In this document: piece by piece, positions 16,931 to 24,522 of the stretch | Layout of the letters: each line of letters begins with the position of its first letter | Position numbering within the stretch: the first letter of the stretch is position 1 | NCBI RefSeq assembly: GCF_000731095.1 | Contig: NZ_JMTZ01000050.1 | Location: 1-34,033 of the forward strand | DNA length: 34,033 nt | Source: Lysobacter antibioticus | Lineage (GTDB): Bacteria; Pseudomonadota; Gammaproteobacteria; Xanthomonadales; Xanthomonadaceae | Direction of reading: 5' to 3' | Translations under genes and position numbers: made by a program | Notes under the pieces: model-generated | The model's database searches: none | Told to the model about the DNA's origin: nothing | What the model saw: only the letters and a program-made list of their open reading frames with translations

Positions 16931-16968
16931 GGGCGCGAGGGCCGACGGGGCGGTCGAGGGGGTTTGGG
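16931..16968 (+). other. canonical G-quadruplex motif
   Basis: Five G-runs on the plus strand (16931-16933, 16939-16941, 16947-16950, 16958-16962 and 16966-16968) are separated by loops of 5, 5, 7 and 3 nt. This satisfies the four-runs-of-three, loops-up-to-seven rule. More G-runs lie at about 16855-16915. The motif is on the template strand relative to mrcB and the upstream glycosyltransferase gene. Confidence 0.7.
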
Positions 16969-17065
16969 CGACGGCTGGGCACGCAGGGGCTGCCGGGTCG
17001 CAGGTTGCCGGTGGTTTTTTGGCGCGAGCGATGTCGCGCCTGGACAGGAACTTCGGCCTTGTTTT

Positions 17066-18010
17066 TCAGCCGAGATCACGCGGCATCACCCCGTCGCGGC
17101 CTCGCAGGCCGTCGCGCAAGCCGCGCAGCATCGCGCGCAGATAGGCCGGGCGCGGTTTCAGCAACAAGGCGGTGCCGACGAATTTCAGCACCAGCCGCGG
17201 CAGGTCCTGCGCCATCCAGCGGCGCGGCACTTCGGCGCGACGGTACAGCAGCACGCGGTTGCGCATCATGTAGTACAGCCGGGTCGGGCTGTGCACCACG
17301 GTGCGATAAGGAATCAGACTGGAGACCTGGACCAGGTCGCCGATGCGGTGCTGCATGCGCGCATCGCAGATGCCGTACAGGCGATAGCCGCGATGGCGCG
17401 CGCGCGAGCTCCATTCGATGTCGACGTTGTCGATGAACAAGCCCTCGTCCATGCCGCCGACCGTGTCGAGCACGTCCAGCGGCAACAGGGTGCCCGAGGT
17501 GATCAGGAAGTCGCAGTCGACCACCTGCCCCGGCCCGCCGTAGAGCTTGCGGTTCATCGGGAAGGCGATCTGCACAAAAGGTGCGACCTCGCCGGTGCGT
17601 TCGTCGCGGAACTGCGGCCCGACCGCGGCCACCGGCCCCTGCCCGCGCAGTTGCTGCAGGTGGCGCATCAGCACGGCGACCATGTCCGGATCGACGATGC
17701 TGTCCTGGTCCATCAACAGCACCTGTCCGAACCCGGCCGCACGCGCGGCGCGCGCGGCGTGGTTGATGGCGCTGCCCAGGCCGACGTTGCGTTCGGAGCG
17801 GAACACCTCGACACCCTGCCCGCGCAGCCGCTCGAAATACGCCTCCAGCGCCTCGCCGGTGCTGGCGTTGTCGAAGATCTGCACGCGCCCGACCTGGTCC
17901 CTGACCGCGGCGATCACGCGTTCGAGCAGCTCGATCTGCGGGTGATAGGTGACGATGGCGGCGCTGACGTCGATGCGCCCCGGCTCGCCGGTCGGGTGGG
18001 TGGCGGCCAT
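17066..18010 (-). CDS. GT2 glycosyltransferase, RfbF-type rhamnosyltransferase
   Basis: This is a 314-residue GT-A fold enzyme. The start VSAAIVTYHPQIELLERVI, the segment FDNAST, NVGLGSAINHAARAA and the metal/nucleotide site LLMDQDSIVDPDMV are characteristic of dTDP-rhamnose-using transferases that build O-antigen or other surface glycans. FLITSGTLLPLDVLDTVGGM and a later FIDNVDIEW follow the family layout. The acceptor cannot be read from sequence. The ATG at 18010 begins one base after the stop of the preceding glycosyltransferase, so the two are probably one transcription unit with linked roles. No sugar-nucleotide biosynthesis or export genes are in the window. Confidence 0.9.
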   Translation of the reverse strand: MAATHPTGEPGRIDVSAAIVTYHPQIELLERVIAAVRDQVGRVQIFDNASTGEALEAYFERLRGQGVEVFRSERNVGLGSAINHAARAARAAGFGQVLLMDQDSIVDPDMVAVLMRHLQQLRGQGPVAAVGPQFRDERTGEVAPFVQIAFPMNRKLYGGPGQVVDCDFLITSGTLLPLDVLDTVGGMDEGLFIDNVDIEWSSRARHRGYRLYGICDARMQHRIGDLVQVSSLIPYRTVVHSPTRLYYMMRNRVLLYRRAEVPRRWMAQDLPRLVLKFVGTALLLKPRPAYLRAMLRGLRDGLRGRDGVMPRDLG

Positions 18011-18011
18011 A

Positions 18012-19019
18012 TCAGCGCAGCCCCAACAGATCGCAGACCAGGGAGCGCAGCCCGGCCGAATAACGGTGATACCGGCCCTGGCGCCATTCTTCGCGGATCA
18101 GCGGCAGGCGCCGACCGAAACCGGTCGGCATCGCCAGACGCAGGCGCAGGTGGGCCCAGCGTTCGTCGATCGCGGCGCGCTTGTCGGCGCCGACGTCGAG
18201 CTGGGCACTATCGATGTGTCGGCGCAACGAGTCGAGCTTGGCGACCATCAGCTGCATGTGTTCGCGCCGTTGCTTGCCGCCGCCGAGACGCTCGACCAGG
18301 CTGCGCCGGCGCGCGCCGATCTGGTTGCCGCCATGCTGGCGGTAATCGATCGTCGGGGCTTCGACGCAGTCGATCTCGCCGGTCGCGGCGGCAATCAAGG
18401 CCAGCCACTCGTCATGGACCCAACCGTCCGGAATCGGCAAGGCGCGGTCGAGCAAGTCGCGCCGCATCGCCATGGTCGCGCCGGTCACGATGTTGCGCCG
18501 GAGCAGCACGTCGAAGCCCCGGCCGCCGTGCACCGCGGCCAGTTCCCAAGCGGCGACCTCCAGGGTCTGGAACATGCGCTGGCCGAGATCGCGGCCCTCG
18601 CCGTCGACCAGGCGCGAGTCGCCGTGCAAGACGGTCAGCGCCGGCCGGCGGCGGAAGGATTCGAGAAAGTCCTCGATCTTGTCGGCATGCCAGACGTCGT
18701 CCTGGTCGCACAGGAACACCACGCCGGCCCCGGCGCGCTGCAGCGCCGCCTCGAAGTTGCGCAGGTAGCCGAGATTGAGCCGATTGCGCTGCAGATCGAC
18801 CTCGATGCCGCGCTCGCCGGCCCGCGCCGCGAACTCGCCGAGCAAAGCCCAGGTCGCATCGGTCGAGGCATCGTCGGCGATCACGATCCGATCCGGCAGC
18901 CGCCGCTGCGAAAGCAGGCTGTCGAGCTGGGCCGGCAGATAGCGCACACCGTTGTAGGTACACAGCACCACGGTCGCGACCAAGCCCGCGGCCTCGTCGC
19001 GCGGATCGAGCATGCTCAT
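18012..19019 (-). CDS. GT2 glycosyltransferase, alpha-1,3-rhamnosyltransferase-like
   Basis: This 335-residue family 2 transferase starts ATVVLCTYNGVRYLPAQLDS, has IADDASTDAT and carries the metal/nucleotide-binding DQDD in VFLCDQDDVWHADKI. The acceptor-side motif WVHDEWLALIAA resembles the HDWW motif of WbbL/RfbG-type rhamnosyltransferases, and YRQHGGNQIGA follows. I start it at ATG 19019 (MSMLDPRDEA); a second ATG lies at 19013. The frame is open upstream to 19481, but that part overlaps the next gene and is low-complexity. It is immediately followed by the second transferase. A surface polysaccharide or LPS role is inferred. Confidence 0.9.
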   Translation of the reverse strand: MSMLDPRDEAAGLVATVVLCTYNGVRYLPAQLDSLLSQRRLPDRIVIADDASTDATWALLGEFAARAGERGIEVDLQRNRLNLGYLRNFEAALQRAGAGVVFLCDQDDVWHADKIEDFLESFRRRPALTVLHGDSRLVDGEGRDLGQRMFQTLEVAAWELAAVHGGRGFDVLLRRNIVTGATMAMRRDLLDRALPIPDGWVHDEWLALIAAATGEIDCVEAPTIDYRQHGGNQIGARRRSLVERLGGGKQRREHMQLMVAKLDSLRRHIDSAQLDVGADKRAAIDERWAHLRLRLAMPTGFGRRLPLIREEWRQGRYHRYSAGLRSLVCDLLGLR

Positions 19020-19263
19020 TGCGGCACGCGCTCTGCGCGCGGGCGCTGACGCCACCGCAACGGATATCGAACGACGGCGAATGGCGTATCGAAGGGCAAG
19101 GGAGCGTCGAGGCCAGGCAGGAATCGCGGCATTATCGCTCAGGCGGTGCCGGGACGCTGTACCTAAGCCCACCCGCCACAGCGCAAATCGGAGAAAGCCG
19201 GCGCCCGCCCGCCGCGAACCACAGTGGTGCCGGCGGCCGCGGCGAGATCCTGCAGCGCCCGCC
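19020..19263. other. intergenic region between the TPR gene and the glycosyltransferase pair, 244 bp
   Basis: This region must contain the promoter of the glycosyltransferase pair if they are not cotranscribed with the upstream TPR gene. I could not identify a convincing -35/-10 pair, repeat or small gene in it. Confidence 0.4.
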
Positions 19264-20886
19264 TCAGTTCGAAGCCGCTTCGGCGCTGCGCACGCGGGCG
19301 CTGAGTTCTTCGATGCCGGCGGCGCGGGGGTCGAGCGAACGGGCGGCGTCGAGCGCGCTGCGGGCGGCGCGCAGTTCGCCGGCGCCGAGGCGTTCGTCGC
19401 CGACCGCGATCCAGCGCTGGGCCAGGCGCGCGGCGGCTTCGCGCGCCGGCGCGCCGCCGCCTTCGAGGGCGCGCCGCGCATCCAGGCATTCGCCGGCGCG
19501 CGACAGGCGGTTGGCGCTGAGTTCCTTGTCGAAGCAACGCTTGGCGGCCGGCAACAGGCGCGCCGCGGCGGCGCGCACCGCCGGGTCCTGCGGCGCGATC
19601 GCCTGGGCCGCGCGCAATTTGTCGTAGGCGCTGTCGCCCGGCGGGGTCAGCAGGTCGCCGCGCTGCTCGGCGGCGGCGGCTTCGCTCAACAGGCGGCGCA
19701 GCGATTGCCGTTGCGCGGCCGGTGCCTGCTGCTCGAAGCGCTTGCGCGATTCGCGGGCGCGGTCGAGATGCTGCTGGGCCAGCGCGACCGCCGGCACCTC
19801 GATCGCCGCGCTCTCGGCGATACCGCGCGCCTGCAGCAACACGGTCTCGGCCTCGGGGACACGGAAATCCGCGGCGAGGCGCTCGCTGCGCGCGGCATAG
19901 GCGTTGGCGACCGCAGCCAGCCCGCGCCGCGCCGCGTCGTCGTCGGCATGCACAGCGAGCAGGTCGCTGTAACCGGCCAGCGCGTCGTCGAAACGCTGTC
20001 GGCGCAGCGCCAGGTCGCTTTCCCGGCGACGCCGTTCGACATGGCTTTCGAGCAGGTTCAGCGCATCCGGCAGATCGGCATGACCGGGGTCGGCGGCCTG
20101 TACGCGCTGGATGCCCGCCGCGCCGCGCGCGAGGTCGCCGTCGGTCAGCGCCTTGCGCGCCGACTGCAGCAGATCGGCGAGGGTGTCGTCGCGGCCTTCG
20201 AGGGCGTCGTTGCGTTGCGGTTGCAGCGCGAGCACGCGCAGATACAGCGGCAGGGCCGCATCGGGCGCACCGTCGAGCCGGCCCTGCGCACGTGCGGTCG
20301 CGGCATCGGCGACCAGCCGGTCGAGCCCGGCATGGGCCGCTTCGCGTTCGCGCAGCCGTCGCGCCATGGCTTCGACCTGGTCGCGCGGCGTCGCCAACTG
20401 ACGCGCCATATCCAGCCGTTGTCGGGCGAAGTCGAAATGGCCGCCGTCGATCGCCTGGCCGGCCTGATCGAGCGCGACCCGGCCGACCTTGACCAGGCCT
20501 TCGCGGGCATCGCTGCGGTCGGGATCGAGGGCCAGCGCGGCCTCGAACAACTCGCGCGCGCCGTGGCCATCGGCCGAACTCAGCCGGCCTTCGGCCAAGG
20601 CCCGCGTCGCTTCTTCGCGCAGGCTTTGCGCACGCGTGTCCGGCCACAGCCATTCCGACATCGCCTGCCGCCCGAGGACCAGCGCCAGCAGTAAACCGGC
20701 AGCGACGAGGATCGCGCCACGCAGACCCCAGCGCCGGACACGCAAGCCGTTGTCGCGCTCCCGTGGCGGTGCCCGATCGAAGCGCAACGCGCTGTAATCC
20801 CCGGCCAGCGGTTCGATGCGCACGGCAGAGGTGTCGGAGGGAGACGGCGGATCGCGTTTCACCGCGACAGGATAACGCCGCCGCAT
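19264..20886 (-). CDS. membrane-anchored TPR-like repeat protein, function unknown
   Basis: This is a 540-residue protein with a basic cytoplasmic N-terminus, one membrane helix at about 55-74 (GAILVAAGLLLALVLG) and a long Ala/Arg/Leu-rich helical periplasmic part. TPR-like units recur (ARELFEAALALDPDRSDARE, ALPLYLRVLALQPQRNDALE, ARSALDAARSLDPRAAGIEE) with spacing that fits helical hairpins. It has two cysteines (CFDKELSANRLSRAGECL), possibly a disulphide. Such proteins often scaffold envelope complexes; no partner is evident here. The gene lies between relA with its REP pair and the glycosyltransferases, all on the minus strand, with gaps of more than 240 bp on both sides. Confidence 0.85.
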   Translation of the reverse strand: MRRRYPVAVKRDPPSPSDTSAVRIEPLAGDYSALRFDRAPPRERDNGLRVRRWGLRGAILVAAGLLLALVLGRQAMSEWLWPDTRAQSLREEATRALAEGRLSSADGHGARELFEAALALDPDRSDAREGLVKVGRVALDQAGQAIDGGHFDFARQRLDMARQLATPRDQVEAMARRLREREAAHAGLDRLVADAATARAQGRLDGAPDAALPLYLRVLALQPQRNDALEGRDDTLADLLQSARKALTDGDLARGAAGIQRVQAADPGHADLPDALNLLESHVERRRRESDLALRRQRFDDALAGYSDLLAVHADDDAARRGLAAVANAYAARSERLAADFRVPEAETVLLQARGIAESAAIEVPAVALAQQHLDRARESRKRFEQQAPAAQRQSLRRLLSEAAAAEQRGDLLTPPGDSAYDKLRAAQAIAPQDPAVRAAAARLLPAAKRCFDKELSANRLSRAGECLDARRALEGGGAPAREAAARLAQRWIAVGDERLGAGELRAARSALDAARSLDPRAAGIEELSARVRSAEAASN

Positions 20887-20941
20887 GACTGCCGCGTCTT
20901 CGCGGGTGTGTGCTAACTGTCTCCGGGATCGCGCCCGCTTG

Positions 20942-21099
20942 GGGTAGGAGCGGCGCGAGCCGCGATCTCGCCAATAGAAACTACGACGCTATCGTCAGGC
21001 GATTACGGATCCGTTGGGTGAAGCCGGCTGGCTTTCCGCGCGGGACCGGTTTCGCAGGCACTTACCGGTTCGCGGTCGCGGCTCGCGCCGCTCCTACCC
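20942..21099. repeat. REPIN-like inverted pair of 24-bp REP sequences
   Basis: A 24-bp arm at 20942-20965 (beginning GGGTAGGAGCGGCGCGAG) is repeated perfectly in inverse orientation at 21076-21099, with a 110-bp spacer. Each arm is itself palindromic (CGGC-GCGA-GCCG). The GTAGGAGCG start is typical of REP elements dispersed in Lysobacter, Xanthomonas relatives and Pseudomonas. It lies in the 241-bp gap between relA and the TPR gene. A third, diverged copy is at 33809-33832. Confidence 0.85.
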
Positions 21100-21127
21100 A
21101 CGGCAGAGGCGGTCCCGCGCCTGCGAC

Positions 21128-23317
21128 TCAATGCCGCTGCGCATACTCCACGCCCGGCAGTGAGGACAGCTTGCCGAGCAGGGTCGAGAGCTGGCCGTAG
21201 TCGGCCACCCGCAGACGCAGGCGCAGGCGGACCTGGGCGCTGCTGCGCTCGACGTCGCTGCGGATGCTGATCACGTGGGCATTGGCCTGGGCGATGACGT
21301 TGGTCACTTCCTTGAGCAGCCATTTGCGGTCGAGCGCCAGTACTTCGATGTCGACTTCGTAGCCGCTGCCCTTACGGCCCCACTCCACCGGCAGCACGCG
21401 CTGCGGCTGGGCCGCGGCGAGGCGGACGAAGGCGCTGCAGTCGGGACGGTGCACGCTGACGCCGCGGCCGCGGGTCAGGTAGCCGGCGATCGGCTCGCCC
21501 GGCAGCGGCTGGCAGCAACGCGAGATCTGCACCAGCAGGTTGCCGACGCCCTCGACGGTGAAATCGGTGGACTTGCCGGGGGTCTTGCGCGGCGCCGGCG
21601 GGATCGTGGTGGTCGAGGTCGGCGCGGCCGACGGTGGCGGCGCCGACAGTGCGCGCTCGTGTTCGAGCAGAGCACGGCCGATCTGGTGCGGACCGATGTC
21701 GCCCAGCGCGACCTGCACGTACAGGTCCTCGTCGTTGGCGAGGTTGAACCGGGCGCGCGCCGGGGCCAGGTCGGCGCCGAGCACGCCGAGCCGGCGCAGT
21801 TCCTTGTCGAGCAGGTCGCGCCCGGCCTGTTCGTTGCGCGAGCGGTCGAGCTTGTGGAACCAGTTGCGGACCTTTTCCCGCGAACGGTTGCTGGCCAGGA
21901 AGCCGTTCGCCGCGACCAGCCAGTCGCGGCGCGGCTCGCCGGTCTTGGCGGTCAGGATCTCGACCCGGTCGCCGCTGCGCAGCTTGTGGTCGAGCGGCAC
22001 GATGCGGCCGTCGACCTTAGCGCCGCGACAGCGGTGCCCGACCTCGGTGTGCACGTGGTAGGCGAAATCCAGCGGGGTGGCGCCGGTCGGCAGGTCGATC
22101 ACCTCGCCCTTCGGCGTCAGCACGTAGACCCGGTCCTCGACCAACTCGGTGTCCAGCTCGCTCGCCAGCGCGGCGTCGGCGCCGTCGCTGCCGCCTTCGC
22201 TCTTGCTGTCGAGCAGGCGCCGCATCCAGGCGATCTTGCGGTCGAACGCGGCGTCGGCGCTGTGGCTGCCGACTTCCTTGTACTTCCAGTGCGCGGCCAC
22301 GCCGAGTTCGGCCTGGCGGTGCATCTCTTCGGTGCGGATCTGCACTTCCAGGGTCTTGCCCTCGGGCCCGACCACGGCGGTGTGCAGCGAACGGTAGTCG
22401 TTGCGCTTGGGCCGGGCGATGTAGTCGTCGAACTCGCTCGGGATCGGCGTCCACTGCGCGTGCACCACGCCGAGCGCGGCGTAGCACGAGGCCAGGTCCT
22501 CGACCATGACCCGCACCGCGCGCAGGTCGTAGAGCTCGCCGATCGGCACGTCCTTGCGCTGCATCTTCTTCCAGATGCTGTAGATGTGCTTGGGCCGGCC
22601 CGCGACTTCGGCCTTGAGGCCCTGCGCGGCCATCGCCTCGCGCAGGGTGCGCTTGACCTGCTCGATGTAGCGCTCGCGGTCGCCGCGTTTCTCGTCGAGC
22701 AGGCGCGCGATCTTCTGGTAGGTCTGCGGCTCCAGGTAGCGGAAGGCCAGGTCTTCCAGCTCCCACTTGAGCTGCCAGATGCCGAGCCGGTTGGCCAGCG
22801 GCGCATGAATGTCGCGGGTCAGCGCCGCCAATTCGCGGCGGGTGTCCGGCGGCAGGCGTTCGGCATGGCGCATGCGCGCCAGTTGCCGCGCCAACAGAAT
22901 CGGCACCACCCGCAGGTCGCGCACGATCGCCAGCAGCAATCGGCGCAGGCCCTCGGTGCCCGAGCGCCGGCCCTGTTCGGCATGCAGCGCCCAGACCTGG
23001 CCGGCGGCGCGCTGGCCGTCGAGCAAGGCCGCCAACAGGGGATGCTCGCGTTCGAAGCCCGGCCCGAGCGCCTTCGCCCAGCCCGGGTAGGCGTGCAGGA
23101 TCGCCGCCGCGACCGTGTCGCTGTCGGCATCGAGCAGGGCCAGCGCGTCCAGGGTGGCGGCGATGACGGCCGGCGAATCGAGTGCGCCCTCGCCGGCCTC
23201 CGGCCTCTGCGCAGCGGCTTCCAGCGCCTTGCGCAAGGGCCCGGCGATGATCGCCGCCGCAGGCAGAGCCAGCACGTCGGCAGGGGAATGGCGGGACTCG
23301 GCGGGAGACGCGTTCAC
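21128..23317 (-). CDS. relA: RelA, (p)ppGpp synthetase
   Basis: This is a 729-residue long RSH protein. The N-terminal hydrolase-like domain lacks the His-Asp metal motif (the corresponding part reads ILHAYPGW), so hydrolysis is not expected. The synthetase domain (about 235-350) has RPKHIYSIWKKM, YDLRAVRVMVED and EFDDYIARPK, then YRSLHT. The EXDD signature at 295-298 marks monofunctional RelA, as opposed to RXKD in bifunctional Rel/SpoT. A TGS domain follows at about 400-470, then a Cys-containing helical/zinc-finger region (ISRCCQPLPG) and a C-terminal ACT domain. RelA binds stalled ribosomes during amino-acid starvation. The start is GTG at 23317 without a recognisable ribosome site, so the exact N-terminus is uncertain. 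Confidence 0.95.
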   Translation of the reverse strand: MNASPAESRHSPADVLALPAAAIIAGPLRKALEAAAQRPEAGEGALDSPAVIAATLDALALLDADSDTVAAAILHAYPGWAKALGPGFEREHPLLAALLDGQRAAGQVWALHAEQGRRSGTEGLRRLLLAIVRDLRVVPILLARQLARMRHAERLPPDTRRELAALTRDIHAPLANRLGIWQLKWELEDLAFRYLEPQTYQKIARLLDEKRGDRERYIEQVKRTLREAMAAQGLKAEVAGRPKHIYSIWKKMQRKDVPIGELYDLRAVRVMVEDLASCYAALGVVHAQWTPIPSEFDDYIARPKRNDYRSLHTAVVGPEGKTLEVQIRTEEMHRQAELGVAAHWKYKEVGSHSADAAFDRKIAWMRRLLDSKSEGGSDGADAALASELDTELVEDRVYVLTPKGEVIDLPTGATPLDFAYHVHTEVGHRCRGAKVDGRIVPLDHKLRSGDRVEILTAKTGEPRRDWLVAANGFLASNRSREKVRNWFHKLDRSRNEQAGRDLLDKELRRLGVLGADLAPARARFNLANDEDLYVQVALGDIGPHQIGRALLEHERALSAPPPSAAPTSTTTIPPAPRKTPGKSTDFTVEGVGNLLVQISRCCQPLPGEPIAGYLTRGRGVSVHRPDCSAFVRLAAAQPQRVLPVEWGRKGSGYEVDIEVLALDRKWLLKEVTNVIAQANAHVISIRSDVERSSAQVRLRLRLRVADYGQLSTLLGKLSSLPGVEYAQRH

Positions 23318-23357
23318 AACGGGGGAGAAGAGGTTCGAAGCGCAAGGGACGAGCGAC

Positions 23358-23363
23358 TACACT
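23358..23363. promoter_or_regulatory. possible bidirectional -10 between relA and the exported-protein gene
   Basis: GACTACACTAGCG reads TACACT on the plus strand (23358-23363) and CTAGTGTAG with TAGTGT on the minus strand. It lies 29 nt from the plus-strand ATG at 23393 and 40 nt from the relA GTG. Only 75 bp separate the two starts. No strong -35 is visible for either direction. Confidence 0.4.
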
Positions 23364-23392
23364 AGCGAGCAACCGCCCCGAGGAACAGCACG

Positions 23393-23917
23393 ATGTCCGC
23401 GATTCACCCTTCCGCATTGCGTCCCTTGCTGATCGCCGCTGGTGTCGCGATCGCCCTGGCGCTGAGCGCGCCGGCCGCCCTCGCCCAGTCCAAGATCGAA
23501 CAACAGATGAGCGCCGAACAGTTCAAGGCCGCCGGTCTCGACCAGCTCAGCCCGGAACAGCTCGCCAATCTGAACGCCTGGCTCAACCGCACCCTCGACG
23601 CCGAGACCAGCAAGGCCGTGGTCAAGGCCAAAGAAGAAACCCGCGAATTGGTCAAGCACGAGAACCGCGGTTTCCTCGGTTCGGGCTCGCGCGAAGCGGT
23701 GGTCGCCCGCCTCAACGGCAAGTTCGACGGCTACGGCCAGGGCCAGGTCTACGTGCTCGACAACGGCCAGGAATGGCGCCAGGTCGACGGCGTCGACCTG
23801 CCCGGCGTGCACCTGGATTCGCCGCAGGTGCGCATCAACCCCAGCGTGATCGGCGGCGCCTGGTTCCTCTCGGTCGACGGCTACAACACCCGCGCCAAGG
23901 TCACCCGCGTCAAGTAA
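23393..23917 (+). CDS. exported protein of unknown function, paralogue of the next gene
   Basis: This is a 174-residue protein with a clear signal peptide (hydrophobic core LLIAAGVAIALALSAPAALA, cleavage likely after Ala31). The mature part begins with a helical motif SAEQFKAAGLDQLSPEQLANLNAWL. A charged linker follows, then a beta-rich C-terminal part with YVLDNGQEWRQVDG, PQVRINPSVIGGAWFLSVDG and KVTRVK. GAGGA lies 8 nt before the ATG. I do not recognise a named family; the architecture recurs in the following gene (24007-24486). It is periplasmic or secreted by inference. A strong hairpin follows the stop. Confidence 0.85.
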   Translation: MSAIHPSALRPLLIAAGVAIALALSAPAALAQSKIEQQMSAEQFKAAGLDQLSPEQLANLNAWLNRTLDAETSKAVVKAKEETRELVKHENRGFLGSGSREAVVARLNGKFDGYGQGQVYVLDNGQEWRQVDGVDLPGVHLDSPQVRINPSVIGGAWFLSVDGYNTRAKVTRVK

Positions 23918-23925
23918 TGAATGCC

Positions 23926-23963
23926 GCCCGTGCTCCGACGCCCCACGGCGTCGGCGCGCGGGC
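23926..23963 (+). terminator. long hairpin after the first exported-protein gene
   Basis: An inner perfect 8-bp stem CCGACGCC / GGCGTCGG (23935-23942 and 23947-23954, loop CCAC) is extended by an outer 8-bp stem (23926-23933 with 23956-23963, one T-G wobble). It is followed by GTTCTCCTTC rather than a clean T-run, so it may be a weak terminator or an attenuating hairpin between the paralogues. Confidence 0.6.
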
Positions 23964-24006
23964 GTTCTCCTTCACCGTTTCGCCGCTGCCCCGTCCGGAG
24001 TCCGAC

Positions 24007-24486
24007 ATGCGTGTGCTGTCCTCGTTGACCGTTGCCGTCCTGCTCGCGATCGCGCCCGCCGCGTCCGCCGCCGAGCGTCCCTATATCGCGGTCGAACAAC
24101 GCTTCAATGCCGAACAGATGAAGGCCACCGGGCTCGACACCCTGTCGCCGCAGCAACTGGCCCTGCTCAACGAACTGTTGTCGCAGGAGCAGACTGCGGC
24201 CGTCGCCGAGGCCACCAAGGCGGTGCGTTCGGAACGCAAGGGGCTGCTCGACCGCGGCGACGTGGAACCGGTGCACAGCGCGCTCAAGGGCGAGTTCCGC
24301 GGCTGGTCGATCGGCACCGTGTTCGAACTCGAAAACGGCCAGCGCTGGCGGGTGACCGAAGGCTCGCTGTTCCTCGGCAAGCCGGTGCCACCGCCGAAGG
24401 TCACCATCAAGCCCGGTCTGATGGGCGGCTGGTTCCTGGAAGTCGAAGGGCAGACGCCGAAGGCCAAGGTCCGCCGCCTCGACTGA
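24007..24486 (+). CDS. exported protein of unknown function, paralogue of the preceding gene
   Basis: This 159-residue protein has a signal peptide (MRVLSSLTVAVLLAIAPAASA, cleavage near residue 21). It shares with its neighbour the motif NAEQMKATGLDTLSPQQLALLNELL and the C-terminal part FELENGQRWRVTEG, PKVTIKPGLMGGWFLEVEG and KAKVRRLD. I estimate the overall identity as moderate, strongest in those two blocks, so the pair is an old tandem duplication. GGAG lies 7 nt before the ATG at 24007. The gene is followed by a hairpin and converges on hrpA. Function is unknown; the conserved ENGQ.WR and GGWFL motifs suggest a small beta-barrel-like domain. Confidence 0.85.
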   Translation: MRVLSSLTVAVLLAIAPAASAAERPYIAVEQRFNAEQMKATGLDTLSPQQLALLNELLSQEQTAAVAEATKAVRSERKGLLDRGDVEPVHSALKGEFRGWSIGTVFELENGQRWRVTEGSLFLGKPVPPPKVTIKPGLMGGWFLEVEGQTPKAKVRRLD

Positions 24487-24491
24487 GCGCG

Positions 24492-24509
24492 GCGCGCCCG
24501 AAGGCGCGC
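24492..24509. terminator. hairpin between the exported-protein gene and hrpA (convergent)
   Basis: A perfect 7-bp stem GCGCGCC / GGCGCGC with a CGAA tetraloop is followed by TTCTG on the plus strand. It sits in the 36-bp gap between two convergent stop codons and may serve both directions. The T-run is poor. Confidence 0.55.
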
Positions 24510-24522
24510 TTCTGCCAACGGC

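Larger units (their letters stand above)
16737..17065. other. G-rich intergenic region upstream of mrcB, 329 bp
   Basis: No credible gene is seen. The plus strand is strongly G-skewed between 16850 and 17000, with many runs of three to five G. A canonical four-run G-quadruplex pattern sits at 16931-16968. Near mrcB, a -10-like TAGACT lies on the minus strand at 16769-16764, 27 nt from the GTG start. Confidence 0.6.

Noticed and set aside
19020-19481. N-terminal extension of the first glycosyltransferase
   Set aside because: It overlaps the TPR gene on the same strand in another frame, is low-complexity, and GT2 family members start near ATG 19019.
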